Shown: positions 7,967-16,298 of the stretch, one piece after another
Numbering within the stretch: the stretch's first letter is position 1
How the letters are laid out: each line of letters begins with the position of its first letter
Assembly: GCA_038746265.1 (NCBI GenBank)
Contig: JBCDKU010000020.1
Coordinates: forward strand, 1-34,770
Reading direction: 5' to 3'
Source of the DNA: JBCBKP01 sp038746265
GTDB lineage: Bacteria; Planctomycetota; Phycisphaerae; Phycisphaerales; UBA1924
Length of the DNA: 34,770 nucleotides
Notes under the pieces: generated by a model
What the model saw: only the letters and a program-made list of their open reading frames with translations
The model's database searches: none
What the model was told of the DNA's origin: nothing
Translations under genes and position numbers: made by a program

Positions 7967-9118
7967 GTGATCCCTGTCGAGATCGGTTCTGGCGTGCCGG
8001 TGTGGCTTGCTCGCGTCGCGCGAACGGCGTGGAAGGCGGCGATGACGGCCGCGGATCCGTACGAAGCCGTGAAGCGGGCGTGGGACAGTGCGGGCGTGCC
8101 CGGTGGCGATCCGGTCACGGTGCTGGCGTTCGGCAAGGCGTCGATTGCGATGACGCGGGCGGCGGTCGAGTTGCTCGGGGATCGCGTGGCGTCGGGTTGC
8201 GTGGTGTGCCCCCGCGGGCAGCGGCAGGACCTCGGGTCGTCCGTCGAGGTCTACGAGGCGGATCATCCGCTACCGACGGAGGCGAACGTCGAGGCGGCTC
8301 GGGCGATGGCGCGGTGTGCGGAGGCGGCGAGCGGTGTGTGCGTCGTGCTGGTCTCGGGCGGCGGGTCGGCTCACCTGACGCTGCCCCGCGATGGTGTGTC
8401 GCTCGATGAGATCCGGCGGGTCTCGCAGGATCTGATGCGGAGCGGTGCGGATATTTACGAGCTGAACCGAGCGCGGACGCGGCTGGAAGTGCTCAAGGGC
8501 GGCGGGCTTGGGCGCTTGCTTACGGACTGCGAAACGGTTGCGTTCGTGCTGAGCGATGTGATCGGTGATGATCTCGCGACGATCGCGTCGGGGCCATTGG
8601 TTGGCGACGGATGCAACGCTCGGCATGTGGTGATCGCGAGCAACGCGGCCGCGATCAACGCGGTTGCTGCGGGTCTTGCGCGCGATGGTGTGGGTGTTGT
8701 CGAGGTGAGGCGAGACCTCGTCGGCCCGGCGGCGGTTGCTGGTCAAGAACTGGCGGATGCGGTCGGTGATCTTGCTCCGGGACAGGCGGTCGTGGCGGGC
8801 GGGGAGCTTGTTGTCGATGTCGGCGATGCGACCGGTGTTGGCGGGCCGTGCCAGGAACTCGCACTCGCCGCGGGGCTCGAACTGCCGGGCGAGGACTTCG
8901 GCGTGGTGGTGTTCTCGACCGATGGAGTGGACGGTCCGACTGGATTCGCCGGGGCGGCGGTTGCCGGCGGGCTTGAGGCCGACGGGAGAGCCCGGATCGA
9001 GCGGGGGCTGATGCGGCACGACGTCTCGGCGGAGGTCGAGCGCTTTGGTTTGGGCGTCCGATCCGGGGCTACGGGGACAAATGTGAACGATGTGGTGGTC
9101 CTGGTTCGACGGAGTTGA
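7967..9118 (+). CDS. Glycerate 2-kinase, MOFRL family
   Basis: A 383-residue protein of the GckA/TtuD glycerate 2-kinase family. N-terminal features are VLAFGKASIAM, EADHPLPTEANVEAA, LVSGGGSAHLTLP and LRSGADIYELNRARTRLEVLKGGGL-like text. The C-terminal MOFRL domain shows FSTDGVDGPTGFAG and the ending ATGTNVNDVVVLV. The family phosphorylates D-glycerate to 2-phosphoglycerate, feeding sugar-acid or serine-related carbon into glycolysis. Older annotations call such genes hydroxypyruvate reductase, which is generally wrong. The GTG start at 7967 is the first plausible one after the 44-base divergent spacer. It has no obvious metabolic partner next to it. Confidence 0.92.
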   Translation: MIPVEIGSGVPVWLARVARTAWKAAMTAADPYEAVKRAWDSAGVPGGDPVTVLAFGKASIAMTRAAVELLGDRVASGCVVCPRGQRQDLGSSVEVYEADHPLPTEANVEAARAMARCAEAASGVCVVLVSGGGSAHLTLPRDGVSLDEIRRVSQDLMRSGADIYELNRARTRLEVLKGGGLGRLLTDCETVAFVLSDVIGDDLATIASGPLVGDGCNARHVVIASNAAAINAVAAGLARDGVGVVEVRRDLVGPAAVAGQELADAVGDLAPGQAVVAGGELVVDVGDATGVGGPCQELALAAGLELPGEDFGVVVFSTDGVDGPTGFAGAAVAGGLEADGRARIERGLMRHDVSAEVERFGLGVRSGATGTNVNDVVVLVRRS

Positions 9119-9373
9119 GCATCCAATTGGTCCGATTGTCCACATCGGGGCGGGGCAGCAGGCCGTCCACGGCGGCGGGGCTGGGTCGGGTATGTTGGCG
9201 TTGGATTTGGAGCCCAAAGACTGTGCGGCGAACGAGATACTGCGTGACTGACACGATCTGAACACGGGCGGGTTGACTTTCGGCGTGTGCGAGCCTGGGG
9301 CGATCTGAGTTATCCACCGCTTGCTCACGATTGAGCGGGCTTGACTTTTCGAGAACCGAAGGGACACCGGGGT

Positions 9374-10489
9374 TTGCGAGTCCTGCACCTCTGCGACGAG
9401 CTTTTCTTCCTGCGGGAGTCCTCGCTCCTGCGGCGGCTCCGCGTCGGGCTTGTCGATGAGGGCATCCGGCTGGCGACGGCGGTCCCCGAACGAGTGGGGG
9501 AGCGCACCGAGGATCTGCTCTCCGGGCCGATCGTGACATACGGCCGCGACCGGCTCGCGCTGGGGCGCGGTTTGCGTCAGCGGCGGCTGGTGGATCAGAT
9601 CTGTCAATCGGCCGGGTGGGACGAGGGGCCTGATGTCATCCACTGCTTCGGCGGCGGGTCGTGGGCGCTCGGGGAGCAGCTCGCGCGGCAGGAGTCGGCG
9701 GTCCTCGTGCTTGAGCTCTGGCGGCGCGGGCTTTCGCACCGCGTGCGCGCAATCCGGGGGTTGCAGTCGCGGGGTGAAGGCGACGGTCCGGTTCTGCTGG
9801 CGCCGTGGAAATCGATCGAGGCGGAGGCGAAGGAGGATCTGCGGTCGCTGACGATCCGGCACAACCCGTGGGGCGTGCACACCTCCCCCAAGGTCGCGGC
9901 GCGGGCCGAGGCAGGCAAGACGCGGTCGGTGATCCTCGCGGGTGGGCGGCACTCGGCGACGCGGCTGCTCAAAGCCTTCCGTGGGTGCGCGGAGCTGATC
10001 GAGAAGGGGATGGACCTGATCGTGTTTGCGGATGCGCTCGGGACAAGCTCTGCAGGGCTGTGGAAGCTCGCGACGAAGCTCGGGCTCACCGATCGGCTGA
10101 GCGTGATCGCGGACCTGGAAGTGGACCGGACGCTGCCGCTCGCCGCGGATGCGCTGGTGTATGCCGGGAACCCCGGCGAGGTGCGGACGCTGCTGCTCGA
10201 TGCGATGGCGACCGGGCTTCCGGTGGTGGCGGGCGAGGATCCGTGGAACGAGGCGCTGCTCGATCGGCGGACGGCGTTTCTGGTGCCGGAGCCCGAGCGG
10301 GACGGGTGGCGGGAGCCCCTGGAGACGGCGCTCGAGGACAAGCCTCTGCGCGAGGAGATCTGCCGCTCGGCGGCGGAGTGGGTGAAGAAGAACAACCGGA
10401 CGAGCGCGTGCGTGGCGACGCTGCTGGACGTCTACGAGACGGCGGCGGCGGAGGCGACGGGCACGACCGCGCGGATCGGCGCGAGCTAG
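9374..10489 (+). CDS. GT-B fold glycosyltransferase (group 1/GT4-like)
   Basis: About 371 residues. The N-terminal half (LRVLHLCDELFFLRESSLLRR, later DVIHCFGGGSWALGEQLAR) looks like the acceptor Rossmann domain of GT4 enzymes. The C-terminal half has SVILAGGRHSATRLLKAFRG and LVYAGNPGEVRTLLLDAMATGLPVVAGED, the donor-binding region with the usual 'E-x-x-AMATGLPVVA' pattern. The sugar and acceptor are unknown. The start is uncertain: TTG at 9341 would add 11 residues, but TTG at 9374 begins directly at the first beta strand and is preferred. The 255 bases upstream contain two TTGACTTT copies (9274 and 9341 areas) but no convincing promoter. xseA follows by 9 bases. Confidence 0.8.
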   Translation: MRVLHLCDELFFLRESSLLRRLRVGLVDEGIRLATAVPERVGERTEDLLSGPIVTYGRDRLALGRGLRQRRLVDQICQSAGWDEGPDVIHCFGGGSWALGEQLARQESAVLVLELWRRGLSHRVRAIRGLQSRGEGDGPVLLAPWKSIEAEAKEDLRSLTIRHNPWGVHTSPKVAARAEAGKTRSVILAGGRHSATRLLKAFRGCAELIEKGMDLIVFADALGTSSAGLWKLATKLGLTDRLSVIADLEVDRTLPLAADALVYAGNPGEVRTLLLDAMATGLPVVAGEDPWNEALLDRRTAFLVPEPERDGWREPLETALEDKPLREEICRSAAEWVKKNNRTSACVATLLDVYETAAAEATGTTARIGAS

Positions 10490-10498
10490 GGTCCGGTC

Positions 10499-11995
10499 GT
10501 GGCGAAGCGCGGCTTGTTCGATCCATCGAAGATGAAGGGCGCGGGCGACGTGCCCCCGCCGGTCGAGCGCGGCGGCGACGGCGATCGGCCGTGGTCGGTC
10601 TCGGAGCTCGCCGGGCGGATCGATCAGGCGCTGCGGTCGGGCTTGCCCGCGGCGGTGCATGTGCGGGGTGAGGTCTCGGGCTTCCGGGACCGGACGCACT
10701 GGTACTTCGATCTGAAGGACGGTTCGAGTGTGGTGAACGCCGTGATGTTCGCGTCGGCGGCGCGGCGGTCGGAGCTTCGGATCGAGAACGGGATTGAGGT
10801 GGTCGCGCGCGGTCGCTTGGAGTTCTACAAGCCGGGCGGGAAGGTGTCGCTGATTGTCGATCGCGTGGAGGCGGTCGGGGCGGGGGCGCTGGAAGCCCGG
10901 TTGAAAGCGCTGGTCGATGAGCTGCGCGGGCTCGGGTGGCTCGATCAGGCGCGGAAGCGTCCAACGCCTGTGTTCCCGCGGCGGGTGGCGGTGGTGACGA
11001 GCAAGACCGGCGCGGCGCTGCAGGATGTCATCGACACGATGCGGCGGCGGTGCGCGGCGGTGGGATTGCTTGTCGTCGATGCACGCGTGCAGGGCGAGCG
11101 GGCAGCGCCGGAGGTAGCGGCGGCGATCCGCGCGCTCGGTGCGGCGCGCGAGCGGCTCGGGATCGAGGCGATCCTTGTGACGCGCGGCGGCGGATCGATG
11201 GAGGATCTGTGGGCGTTCAACGAGCGGGTCGTCGCCGAGGCAATCGTGGAGTCGCCTGTTGCTGTGGTCGCGGCGATCGGGCATGAGACGGATGTGACGG
11301 TGGCGGAGCTTGTTGCCGATGCGCGATGCGCGACGCCCACGCAGGCGGCGGTGCTGCTGACACCTGATCGTGCGGCCTTGGTGCGGCAGCTCGATTCGAT
11401 GGCGGATCGCGTGTCGCTGCTGGTCCGGCGGCGGGCGGCGGGGGCGCGGGAGAAGGTCGAGGCGCTCGCGTCCCGCCCCGTGATCGCGCGGCCGACTGGT
11501 GTGGTTGAGGTGCAGGCGGATCGGATCGATGGCCTGCGTCGGCGGCTCGGGGCGGCTGCACGGTCGGAGGTCGGCGCGGAGCGGGACCGGCTTGCGTCGC
11601 TGACGCTTCGGCTCGAGCGGCGGCGGCCCGCGGCAGAGCAGGCCCGGTGGGCGGAGCGGCTCGATCAGCTCGAGGCGAGGCTCGGACGCGCGGCGCGGCG
11701 GTCGGTCGCGACGCGTCGGGAGCTTCTGGCGAACCGCGGGCGGGAGCTTGCTGTTGTCAGCCCGGTGGCCGTGCTGGAGCGGGGGTACTCGTTCACGACC
11801 GATGCCCAGGGCCGAGCGGTGCGCTCGACGCAGCAGGCCACGCCCGGGGATTCGATCACGACGCGGGTCGCGGACGGGACGTTCGACTCGGTTGTCGGCG
11901 GCGAGGCACCGACGGCCGACAAGCTGACGGCGAAGGGGCCCCAGCTCGATCTGTTCGGCGGGACGCGGGGTACCGGCTCGCGTCGGAAGCGGTGA
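10499..11995 (+). CDS. xseA: Exodeoxyribonuclease VII large subunit
   Basis: A 498-residue protein. An N-terminal OB-fold (WSVSELAGRIDQALRSGLPAAVHVRGEVSGFRDR to about residue 110) is followed by the nuclease domain. That domain contains FPRRVAVVTSKTGAALQDVIDT, VTRGGGSMEDLWAFNERVVAEAI, AIGHETDVTVAELVADARCATPTQAA, a long Arg-rich coiled coil and the C-terminal GYSFTT segment. With the small subunit it forms ExoVII, degrading single-stranded DNA from both ends into acid-soluble oligonucleotides. GTG start. It is followed 17 bases later by xseB, the normal partner. Confidence 0.96.
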   Translation: MAKRGLFDPSKMKGAGDVPPPVERGGDGDRPWSVSELAGRIDQALRSGLPAAVHVRGEVSGFRDRTHWYFDLKDGSSVVNAVMFASAARRSELRIENGIEVVARGRLEFYKPGGKVSLIVDRVEAVGAGALEARLKALVDELRGLGWLDQARKRPTPVFPRRVAVVTSKTGAALQDVIDTMRRRCAAVGLLVVDARVQGERAAPEVAAAIRALGAARERLGIEAILVTRGGGSMEDLWAFNERVVAEAIVESPVAVVAAIGHETDVTVAELVADARCATPTQAAVLLTPDRAALVRQLDSMADRVSLLVRRRAAGAREKVEALASRPVIARPTGVVEVQADRIDGLRRRLGAAARSEVGAERDRLASLTLRLERRRPAAEQARWAERLDQLEARLGRAARRSVATRRELLANRGRELAVVSPVAVLERGYSFTTDAQGRAVRSTQQATPGDSITTRVADGTFDSVVGGEAPTADKLTAKGPQLDLFGGTRGTGSRRKR

Positions 11996-12012
11996 CGGCG
12001 TAGATTTGCGGG

Positions 12013-12261
12013 ATGCCCGAGACGCCCAAGGATCATGAAGTCGAGTCGATGAGCTACGAGGACGCCGTGGGCGAGCTCGAGGCGATCATCGACCGGATCG
12101 AGTCGGGTGAGGTCGGGCTCGAGGACTCGATCACGGCGTACGAGCGTGGGATGGCGCTGGTGAAGCGCTGCCGTGGCGTGCTCGATCAGGCCGAGCAGCG
12201 GATCGAGACGCTGGAGGCGAGCCGCCTCGCGGACGGCGGCGCTGAGGGCGGCTCGGCGTGA
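12013..12261 (+). CDS. xseB: Exodeoxyribonuclease VII small subunit
   Basis: An 82-residue protein, standard size. The helical core MSYEDAVGELEAIIDRIESGEVGLEDSI followed by YERGMALVKRCRGVLDQAEQRIETL is the family signature. It binds the coiled coil of XseA to form ExoVII. Its stop codon overlaps the prepilin peptidase start as GTGA, so the three genes are probably co-transcribed. Confidence 0.96.
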   Translation: MPETPKDHEVESMSYEDAVGELEAIIDRIESGEVGLEDSITAYERGMALVKRCRGVLDQAEQRIETLEASRLADGGAEGGSA

Positions 12262-13610
12262 GCTGGTACGAGATCACCGAGACGTTGCCGTCGGTGATCC
12301 GGCTGCTGTTTGTGCTGAGTTTCGGCGCATGCGTGGGTTCGCTCGTGAACGTGCTGGTGTACCGGATGCCGCTGGGTCTGAGCGTGATCACGCCGCCGTC
12401 GCGGTGCCCGTCGTGTGAGACGCGGCTGACGTGGCGTGAGAACGTGCCGGTGTTGGGCTGGCTCCTGCTCGGCGGGAAGTGCCGGTTCTGCAAGAGCCCG
12501 ATCTCACCCGAGTATCCGATCGTCGAGGCGATCGTGGGGATCGGGTTTGTCGCGATCTTCTGGCTTGTGCATGTCGCGCCCGAGGGGTTCGTCTTGCAGC
12601 CCGAGTGGGCGGCGAACGCGTCGCCCGAGTTGCCGGTGCTGCCGATCACGCTGGTGTGGTGGTGCCTATTTGCGTGCCTGGTCGCGATGACGCTCGTTGA
12701 CGCGAAGACGAGCACGATCCCGCTCGTGCTGGCGTGGATCCCGGCGGTGTTCGCGGTGGTGCTGCTGCCCGCGCACGCGGCCTGGCTCACGCTGCAGCAC
12801 GGAGAGATGGAGTTCATCGAGTCGCTCGGCTGGGCGTTCACGGACGGCCCGGAGTGGATCTCCGAGGAGGGCTGGATGTGGGCGATCCCGGCCGTCGAGC
12901 CGTACAACTGGGGGATGCTCGGCGGCGTGCTCGGGGCGCTGGTCGGTCTCGGTGCGAGCGCGGTCCTGGTCGAGACGAAGCTGCTGCGGCGTTCGTTCGC
13001 GGATTACGAGGAGTGGGAGAAGGGCGCGATCGTCGAAGCCGAGCGGGAACTCGAGGCGGCGGTCGCGCGGGGCGCGATGACCAGAGCCGAGGTCCGCGAG
13101 AACCCGGCCGCGATGTGGATCCGGTACCCGCACGCGCGGCGGGAGATGGTCAAGGAGATCCTGTTCCTCGCGGTGCCCGCGATGCTGGCGATGGGCGGGT
13201 CGTTTGCTGCCGCGGCGCTCGGCGGCGACTCGGCGATGCCCTTGTGGCTCAGCGTGCTGGGCGGGGTCGTGCTCGGGTATCTCGCCGGCGGCGGGATCGT
13301 CTGGGCGGTGCGGATCTTCGGGTCGATCGCGTTCGGCAAGGAGGCGATGGGGATCGGCGACGTCCACCTGATGGCGGGCGTGGGGGCGTGCCTGGGCTGG
13401 ATCGACCCGGTGCTGGCGTTCTTCGGGGCGGCGTTCGTGGCAATCTTCTGGACGATCCTCGGGATGGTCCTGGGCGGCGGGTTCCGGCGGGCGATGCCTT
13501 ACGGACCCTATCTCGCGGTGGCGACGGTGCTCGTGGTGCTCGGCAAGCCCTGGATCGAGGAAGCGATGCGGATCGCCTGGGGCCCGCTCGCGCCGGCGGG
13601 GCTGCCCTAG
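12258..13610 (+). CDS. Prepilin peptidase/methyltransferase (A24 family), enlarged
   Basis: A 450-residue membrane protein of the type IV leader peptidase family. It begins with FGACVGSLVNVLVYRMP, then two cysteine pairs (C50/C53 in RCPSC, C75/C78 in CRFC) and SPEYPIVEAI, the zinc-binding N-terminal methyltransferase-type domain. Catalytic aspartates are D148 (TLVDAKTSTIP) and D368 (GIGDVHLMAG). It cleaves and may N-methylate the leader of type IV pilins or pseudopilins at the inner membrane. Typical members are 230-300 residues and the Asp residues lie much closer together. Here about 200 extra residues separate them, including an acidic loop, extra membrane spans and a charged cytoplasmic stretch (YEEWEKGAIVEAERELEAAV). 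It is translationally coupled to xseB; no pilin genes are visible. Confidence 0.92.
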   Translation: MSWYEITETLPSVIRLLFVLSFGACVGSLVNVLVYRMPLGLSVITPPSRCPSCETRLTWRENVPVLGWLLLGGKCRFCKSPISPEYPIVEAIVGIGFVAIFWLVHVAPEGFVLQPEWAANASPELPVLPITLVWWCLFACLVAMTLVDAKTSTIPLVLAWIPAVFAVVLLPAHAAWLTLQHGEMEFIESLGWAFTDGPEWISEEGWMWAIPAVEPYNWGMLGGVLGALVGLGASAVLVETKLLRRSFADYEEWEKGAIVEAERELEAAVARGAMTRAEVRENPAAMWIRYPHARREMVKEILFLAVPAMLAMGGSFAAAALGGDSAMPLWLSVLGGVVLGYLAGGGIVWAVRIFGSIAFGKEAMGIGDVHLMAGVGACLGWIDPVLAFFGAAFVAIFWTILGMVLGGGFRRAMPYGPYLAVATVLVVLGKPWIEEAMRIAWGPLAPAGLP

Positions 13611-13769
13611 TTCCGGGTCTTGGTTCTGGCCGGAGTCTTGGGCCTGCCCGAGATCTGGTTTCGGTGAGCGCACGATCGGGATTGGTCCGATACCTTTGAT
13701 CCAGAATCGATTTGGGGACGCCGGCGAGGTCTTCTTGAGAGCCCGGCGAGAACGGAAGGGACGTTCGGT

Positions 13770-14408
13770 ATGAGTCAGCGTGTGAGGATGATCGGACTTG
13801 CCGCGGCGGGTTTGCTCCTGGGTCTGGCGGGCTGCCAGACGGTGCCGCAATCGGAGTACGACGCGGCGATCGCGGAGAACAACGAGCTTCGGTCGCGCCG
13901 GGACGACCTTGTCGATCGCCTGAACCAGTCCGAGGCGGACAAGCTCGACCTGCAGCGCAACAACACGCAGCTGGCGCAGGAGAATCTGCGTCTGCAGGGG
14001 CAGCTCAACCAGCAGCCTCAGCAGGCGGCCCCGGGCGGGTTCCAGATGCGTGCGGGCGAGGAAGCGGTGGTCACGCTCGCCAGCGACGTGCTTTTCGCGT
14101 CTGGCAAGGCGGATCTGACGTCGCAGGGCAAGAGCCGGCTCAACGAGATCGCCAGCGTGATCCAGTCGCAGTACGCCGGGATGGGGGTCCGGGTCGAGGG
14201 ATATACGGACTCTGACCCGATCCGCAAGAGCGGCTGGAAGACCAACGAGCGGCTCAGCGCCGAGCGGGCGATGTCGGTCGAGGCCTACCTCGTGACGCGG
14301 GGGATCCCCGCGGACCGGATCTATTCGGCGGCGATGGGCTCGGCGAACCGCAAGAACACGAAGGCGGCGAGCCGGCGGGTCGAGATCGTGATCGTGACCC
14401 GCGGGTGA
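13770..14408 (+). CDS. OmpA-family outer membrane lipoprotein with coiled coil
   Basis: A 212-residue protein with a lipoprotein signal ending in lipobox LAGC (C22). It is followed by a Q/N/E-rich coiled coil of about residues 28-85, then an OmpA C-terminal peptidoglycan-binding domain. That domain shows LFASGKADLTSQGKSRLNEIA, VEGYTDSDPIRKS and NERLSAERAMSVEAYLVTRG, ending with ASRRVEIVIV. It is expected to tether the outer membrane to peptidoglycan, like Pal; the coiled coil makes it longer than Pal. A GGAAGGGA ribosome site lies 8-10 bases before the ATG. It has 159 bases of non-coding DNA upstream and no tol genes nearby. Confidence 0.92.
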   Translation: MSQRVRMIGLAAAGLLLGLAGCQTVPQSEYDAAIAENNELRSRRDDLVDRLNQSEADKLDLQRNNTQLAQENLRLQGQLNQQPQQAAPGGFQMRAGEEAVVTLASDVLFASGKADLTSQGKSRLNEIASVIQSQYAGMGVRVEGYTDSDPIRKSGWKTNERLSAERAMSVEAYLVTRGIPADRIYSAAMGSANRKNTKAASRRVEIVIVTRG

Positions 14409-14440
14409 GCATGTCCAGCGATGAAGACACGGGTTTGGGG

Positions 14441-14470
14441 TTGATGGCCCTGCTCCGGGGCGGGTATACT
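14441..14470 (+). promoter_or_regulatory. Predicted sigma70-type promoter of tRNA-Val
   Basis: TTGATG (14441-14446) and TATACT (14465-14470) with an 18-base spacer. The predicted start lies within a few bases of the mature tRNA 5' end at 14480. This is the clearest promoter in the window. Confidence 0.65.
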
Positions 14471-14479
14471 CCGCCCGAC

Positions 14480-14553
14480 GACCGATTGGCGCAGTTGGCT
14501 AGCGCGTCTGCATGACACGCAGAAGGTCACAGGTTCGAGTCCTGTATCGGTCA
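14480..14553 (+). tRNA. tRNA-Val(GAC)
   Basis: A complete 74-base cloverleaf. Acceptor stem GACCGAT/ATCGGTC with discriminator A, D stem GCGC/GCGC, anticodon stem TCTGC/GCAGA with loop ATGACAC, and T arm ACAGG-TTCGAGT-CCTGT. Anticodon GAC occupies 14514-14516. No CCA is encoded. Confidence 0.95.
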
Positions 14554-14708
14554 TTGGCGTTTCGCCGCTCGGGCCCGCTGGAGGGATGAGAGCCGAGGGG
14601 CGTGGCGGAAAGGCATACGGCCGCGGCGAGAGCCGTGGGGCCGATTCCATGCTCGCTGTGCCCGTGGAGGGGGTTGCGAGCGTCGGGACGGCTTGGTGAA
14701 AGAATGGG

Positions 14709-14741
14709 CGGCCCGCCGAACGGCGGGCCGTTTCTCTTTTT
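14709..14741 (+). terminator. Rho-independent terminator
   Basis: Stem CGGCCCGCC (14709-14717) pairs perfectly with GGCGGGCCG (14722-14730) across loop GAAC, followed by TTTCTCTTTTT. It ends the transcript of tRNA-Val with a roughly 155-base trailer. Confidence 0.9.
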
Positions 14742-14787
14742 GAGGACTGGTCTCGCTATGCTCCGGTCGGCCCGATGAAGCCCACGC

Positions 14788-14860
14788 GCCACCTTAGCTC
14801 AGTTGGTAGAGCAGCGGTTTTGTAAACCGCAGGTCGTCGGTTCGAGTCCGACAGGTGGCT
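14788..14860 (+). tRNA. tRNA-Thr(TGT)
   Basis: A complete 73-base cloverleaf. Acceptor GCCACCT/AGGTGGC with discriminator T, D arm GCTC…GAGC, anticodon stem GCGGT/ACCGC with loop TTTGTAA (anticodon TGT at 14821-14823), and T arm GTCGG-TTCGAGT-CCGAC. No encoded CCA. No convincing -35/-10 pair; a TATGCT lies 26 bases upstream. The next gene starts 38 bases after it. Confidence 0.95.
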
Positions 14861-14898
14861 TTCCTGCCCGCCCTGCCCCCGGGCGGGACCGACTCAAG

Positions 14899-16149
14899 AT
14901 GCCCAGAGCCCTGCTCGTCACGTTCGGAAGTCACGGTGACGTGAACCCGTTCATCGGGATCGGGAATGAGCTGCGCAGACGCGGCTGGGGTGTCACGCTC
15001 GCGGCGAACGAGGTCTTCGCCGAGCAGATCCGCGCAGCGGGGCTCGACTTCGAGCAGCTCGGCACGCGGGAGCAGTTCGAAGAATTGATCGATCGGCCCG
15101 ACGTGTTTCATCCGACGCGCGGTGTGCGCATGGTGTTCGACGAGGCCTGCCGCTTTGCCGGTGAGACCGCGGACTTCGTGCGCGACTCGGCCGGCGAGTT
15201 CAACGTCGTCGCGGCGTCAACGCTTGCGTTCGGAGCTCGGATTGCGCAAGACGGGCTCGCGGGGAAGGGCGATCGCCTTCGGCTCGCGACGGTGCATCTC
15301 GCGCCGAGCATCTTCTGGTCGGTCGAGGATCCGCCCGAGTACGGCAGGTCGGGCCCGCCGTTTCGCCGGATGCCGCGGTGGCTTCGGCGGTTCATGTACG
15401 GTGGGCTCGATGTGATCAGCGATGCGCTTCTGCGCGGCAAGCTGACCGAGGCGTGCCGGCGTCACGGGATCAGAACGCCGCGACGGATCTTCCGGTCGTG
15501 GTGGCACAGCCCCGACCGTGTGCTCGCGATGTTCCCGGAGTGGTACGCCGCGCCCGCGAGCGATTGGCCGGGTGTGGTCCGGTGCTGCGGCTTTCCGGCG
15601 GGTGACGGCGGTGGCGATGCGACGCTCTCCGAAGAGCTCGTGGCGTGGCTGGATGGTCTCGATCGACCGCCGATCGTGGCGACGTTCGGAACGGGGAACG
15701 CGCACGCCGACACGCTGCTCAGGGCCGCACTCGCAGCGGCCGACCGGGCAGATCGCATCGTGCTCGCGCTCAGCCGCTTCGCGGATGGCAATGCTGGCTC
15801 GCGGCATCGTTTCGAGAGCTATGTACCGCTCTCGGCCCTGCTGCCGCGAGTCGGGGCGATCGTTCATCACGGCGGTATCGGCACCACGGCGCGGGCGCTC
15901 CGCTCCGGAACACCGCAGGTCGTGACGCCCTTCTCGTTCGACCAGTGGGACAATGCGCGCCGGGTTGAAGAGCTTGGTTGCGGCATTGCTATTGATCAGT
16001 ATCGCCGCAGCGGGCGGCATCTCGTTGATGATCTCGTGGAAGCGTTCGGCGTGCAGGTCTCCGTCGAGACGCGCGTACCGGTGTCGGGATTTGATGGTGT
16101 GACGCGGGCCGCGGATGAGATCGAGATATTGGTCGGCGGCGGTCCGTGA
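14899..16149 (+). CDS. UGT-like glycosyltransferase (GT1, MGT/sterol-glucosyltransferase type)
   Basis: A 416-residue GT-B glycosyltransferase. It begins MPRALLVTFGSHGDVNPFIGIGNELRRRG, the SHGDVNP/ALAxELxxRG opening of the MGT and sterol 3-beta-glucosyltransferase group. The C-terminal half has PPIVATFGTGNAH and the donor-site signature VHHGGIGTTARALRSGTPQVVTPFSFDQWDNARRVEELG. It probably transfers a hexose from a UDP-sugar to a lipid or small hydrophobic acceptor, which cannot be named. The open frame extends back over tRNA-Thr, but ATG 14899 is the first sensible start. No clear Shine-Dalgarno is visible. It is bracketed by tRNA-Thr and tRNA-Leu. Confidence 0.9.
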   Translation: MPRALLVTFGSHGDVNPFIGIGNELRRRGWGVTLAANEVFAEQIRAAGLDFEQLGTREQFEELIDRPDVFHPTRGVRMVFDEACRFAGETADFVRDSAGEFNVVAASTLAFGARIAQDGLAGKGDRLRLATVHLAPSIFWSVEDPPEYGRSGPPFRRMPRWLRRFMYGGLDVISDALLRGKLTEACRRHGIRTPRRIFRSWWHSPDRVLAMFPEWYAAPASDWPGVVRCCGFPAGDGGGDATLSEELVAWLDGLDRPPIVATFGTGNAHADTLLRAALAAADRADRIVLALSRFADGNAGSRHRFESYVPLSALLPRVGAIVHHGGIGTTARALRSGTPQVVTPFSFDQWDNARRVEELGCGIAIDQYRRSGRHLVDDLVEAFGVQVSVETRVPVSGFDGVTRAADEIEILVGGGP

Positions 16150-16207
16150 AGAGACAATCGTTGAACCAGCGTGAGACACCGCTTGCTCTTAGGCTTGATC
16201 GTGTCAC

Positions 16208-16293
16208 GGGCCCGTGGCGGAACTGGCAGACGCGGCGGACTTAAAATCCGCTTCCCGGTGACGGGAGTGGGGGTTCGAGCCCCCCCGGGCCCA
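16208..16293 (+). tRNA. tRNA-Leu(TAA)
   Basis: A complete 86-base class II tRNA. Acceptor GGGCCCG/CGGGCCC with discriminator A, anticodon stem GCGGA/TCCGC with loop CTTAAAA (anticodon TAA at 16242-16244), long variable arm TTCCCGGTGACGGGAGT, and T arm GGGGG-TTCGAGC-CCCCC. No CCA encoded. It ends 5 bases before the converging PLP-enzyme gene. Confidence 0.96.
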
Positions 16294-16298
16294 TTGTT

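Noticed and set aside
9274..9346. Two TTGACTTT copies as -35 boxes for the GT4-like gene
   Set aside because: No acceptable -10 hexamer at 16-18 bases from either copy.
8270..11284. Minus-strand open frame of 1004 codons
   Set aside because: Spans three recognisable plus-strand genes and has shadow-type composition.
14803..14898. Extension of the UGT-like gene into tRNA-Thr
   Set aside because: The added 32 residues are a translation of the tRNA and have no family match.
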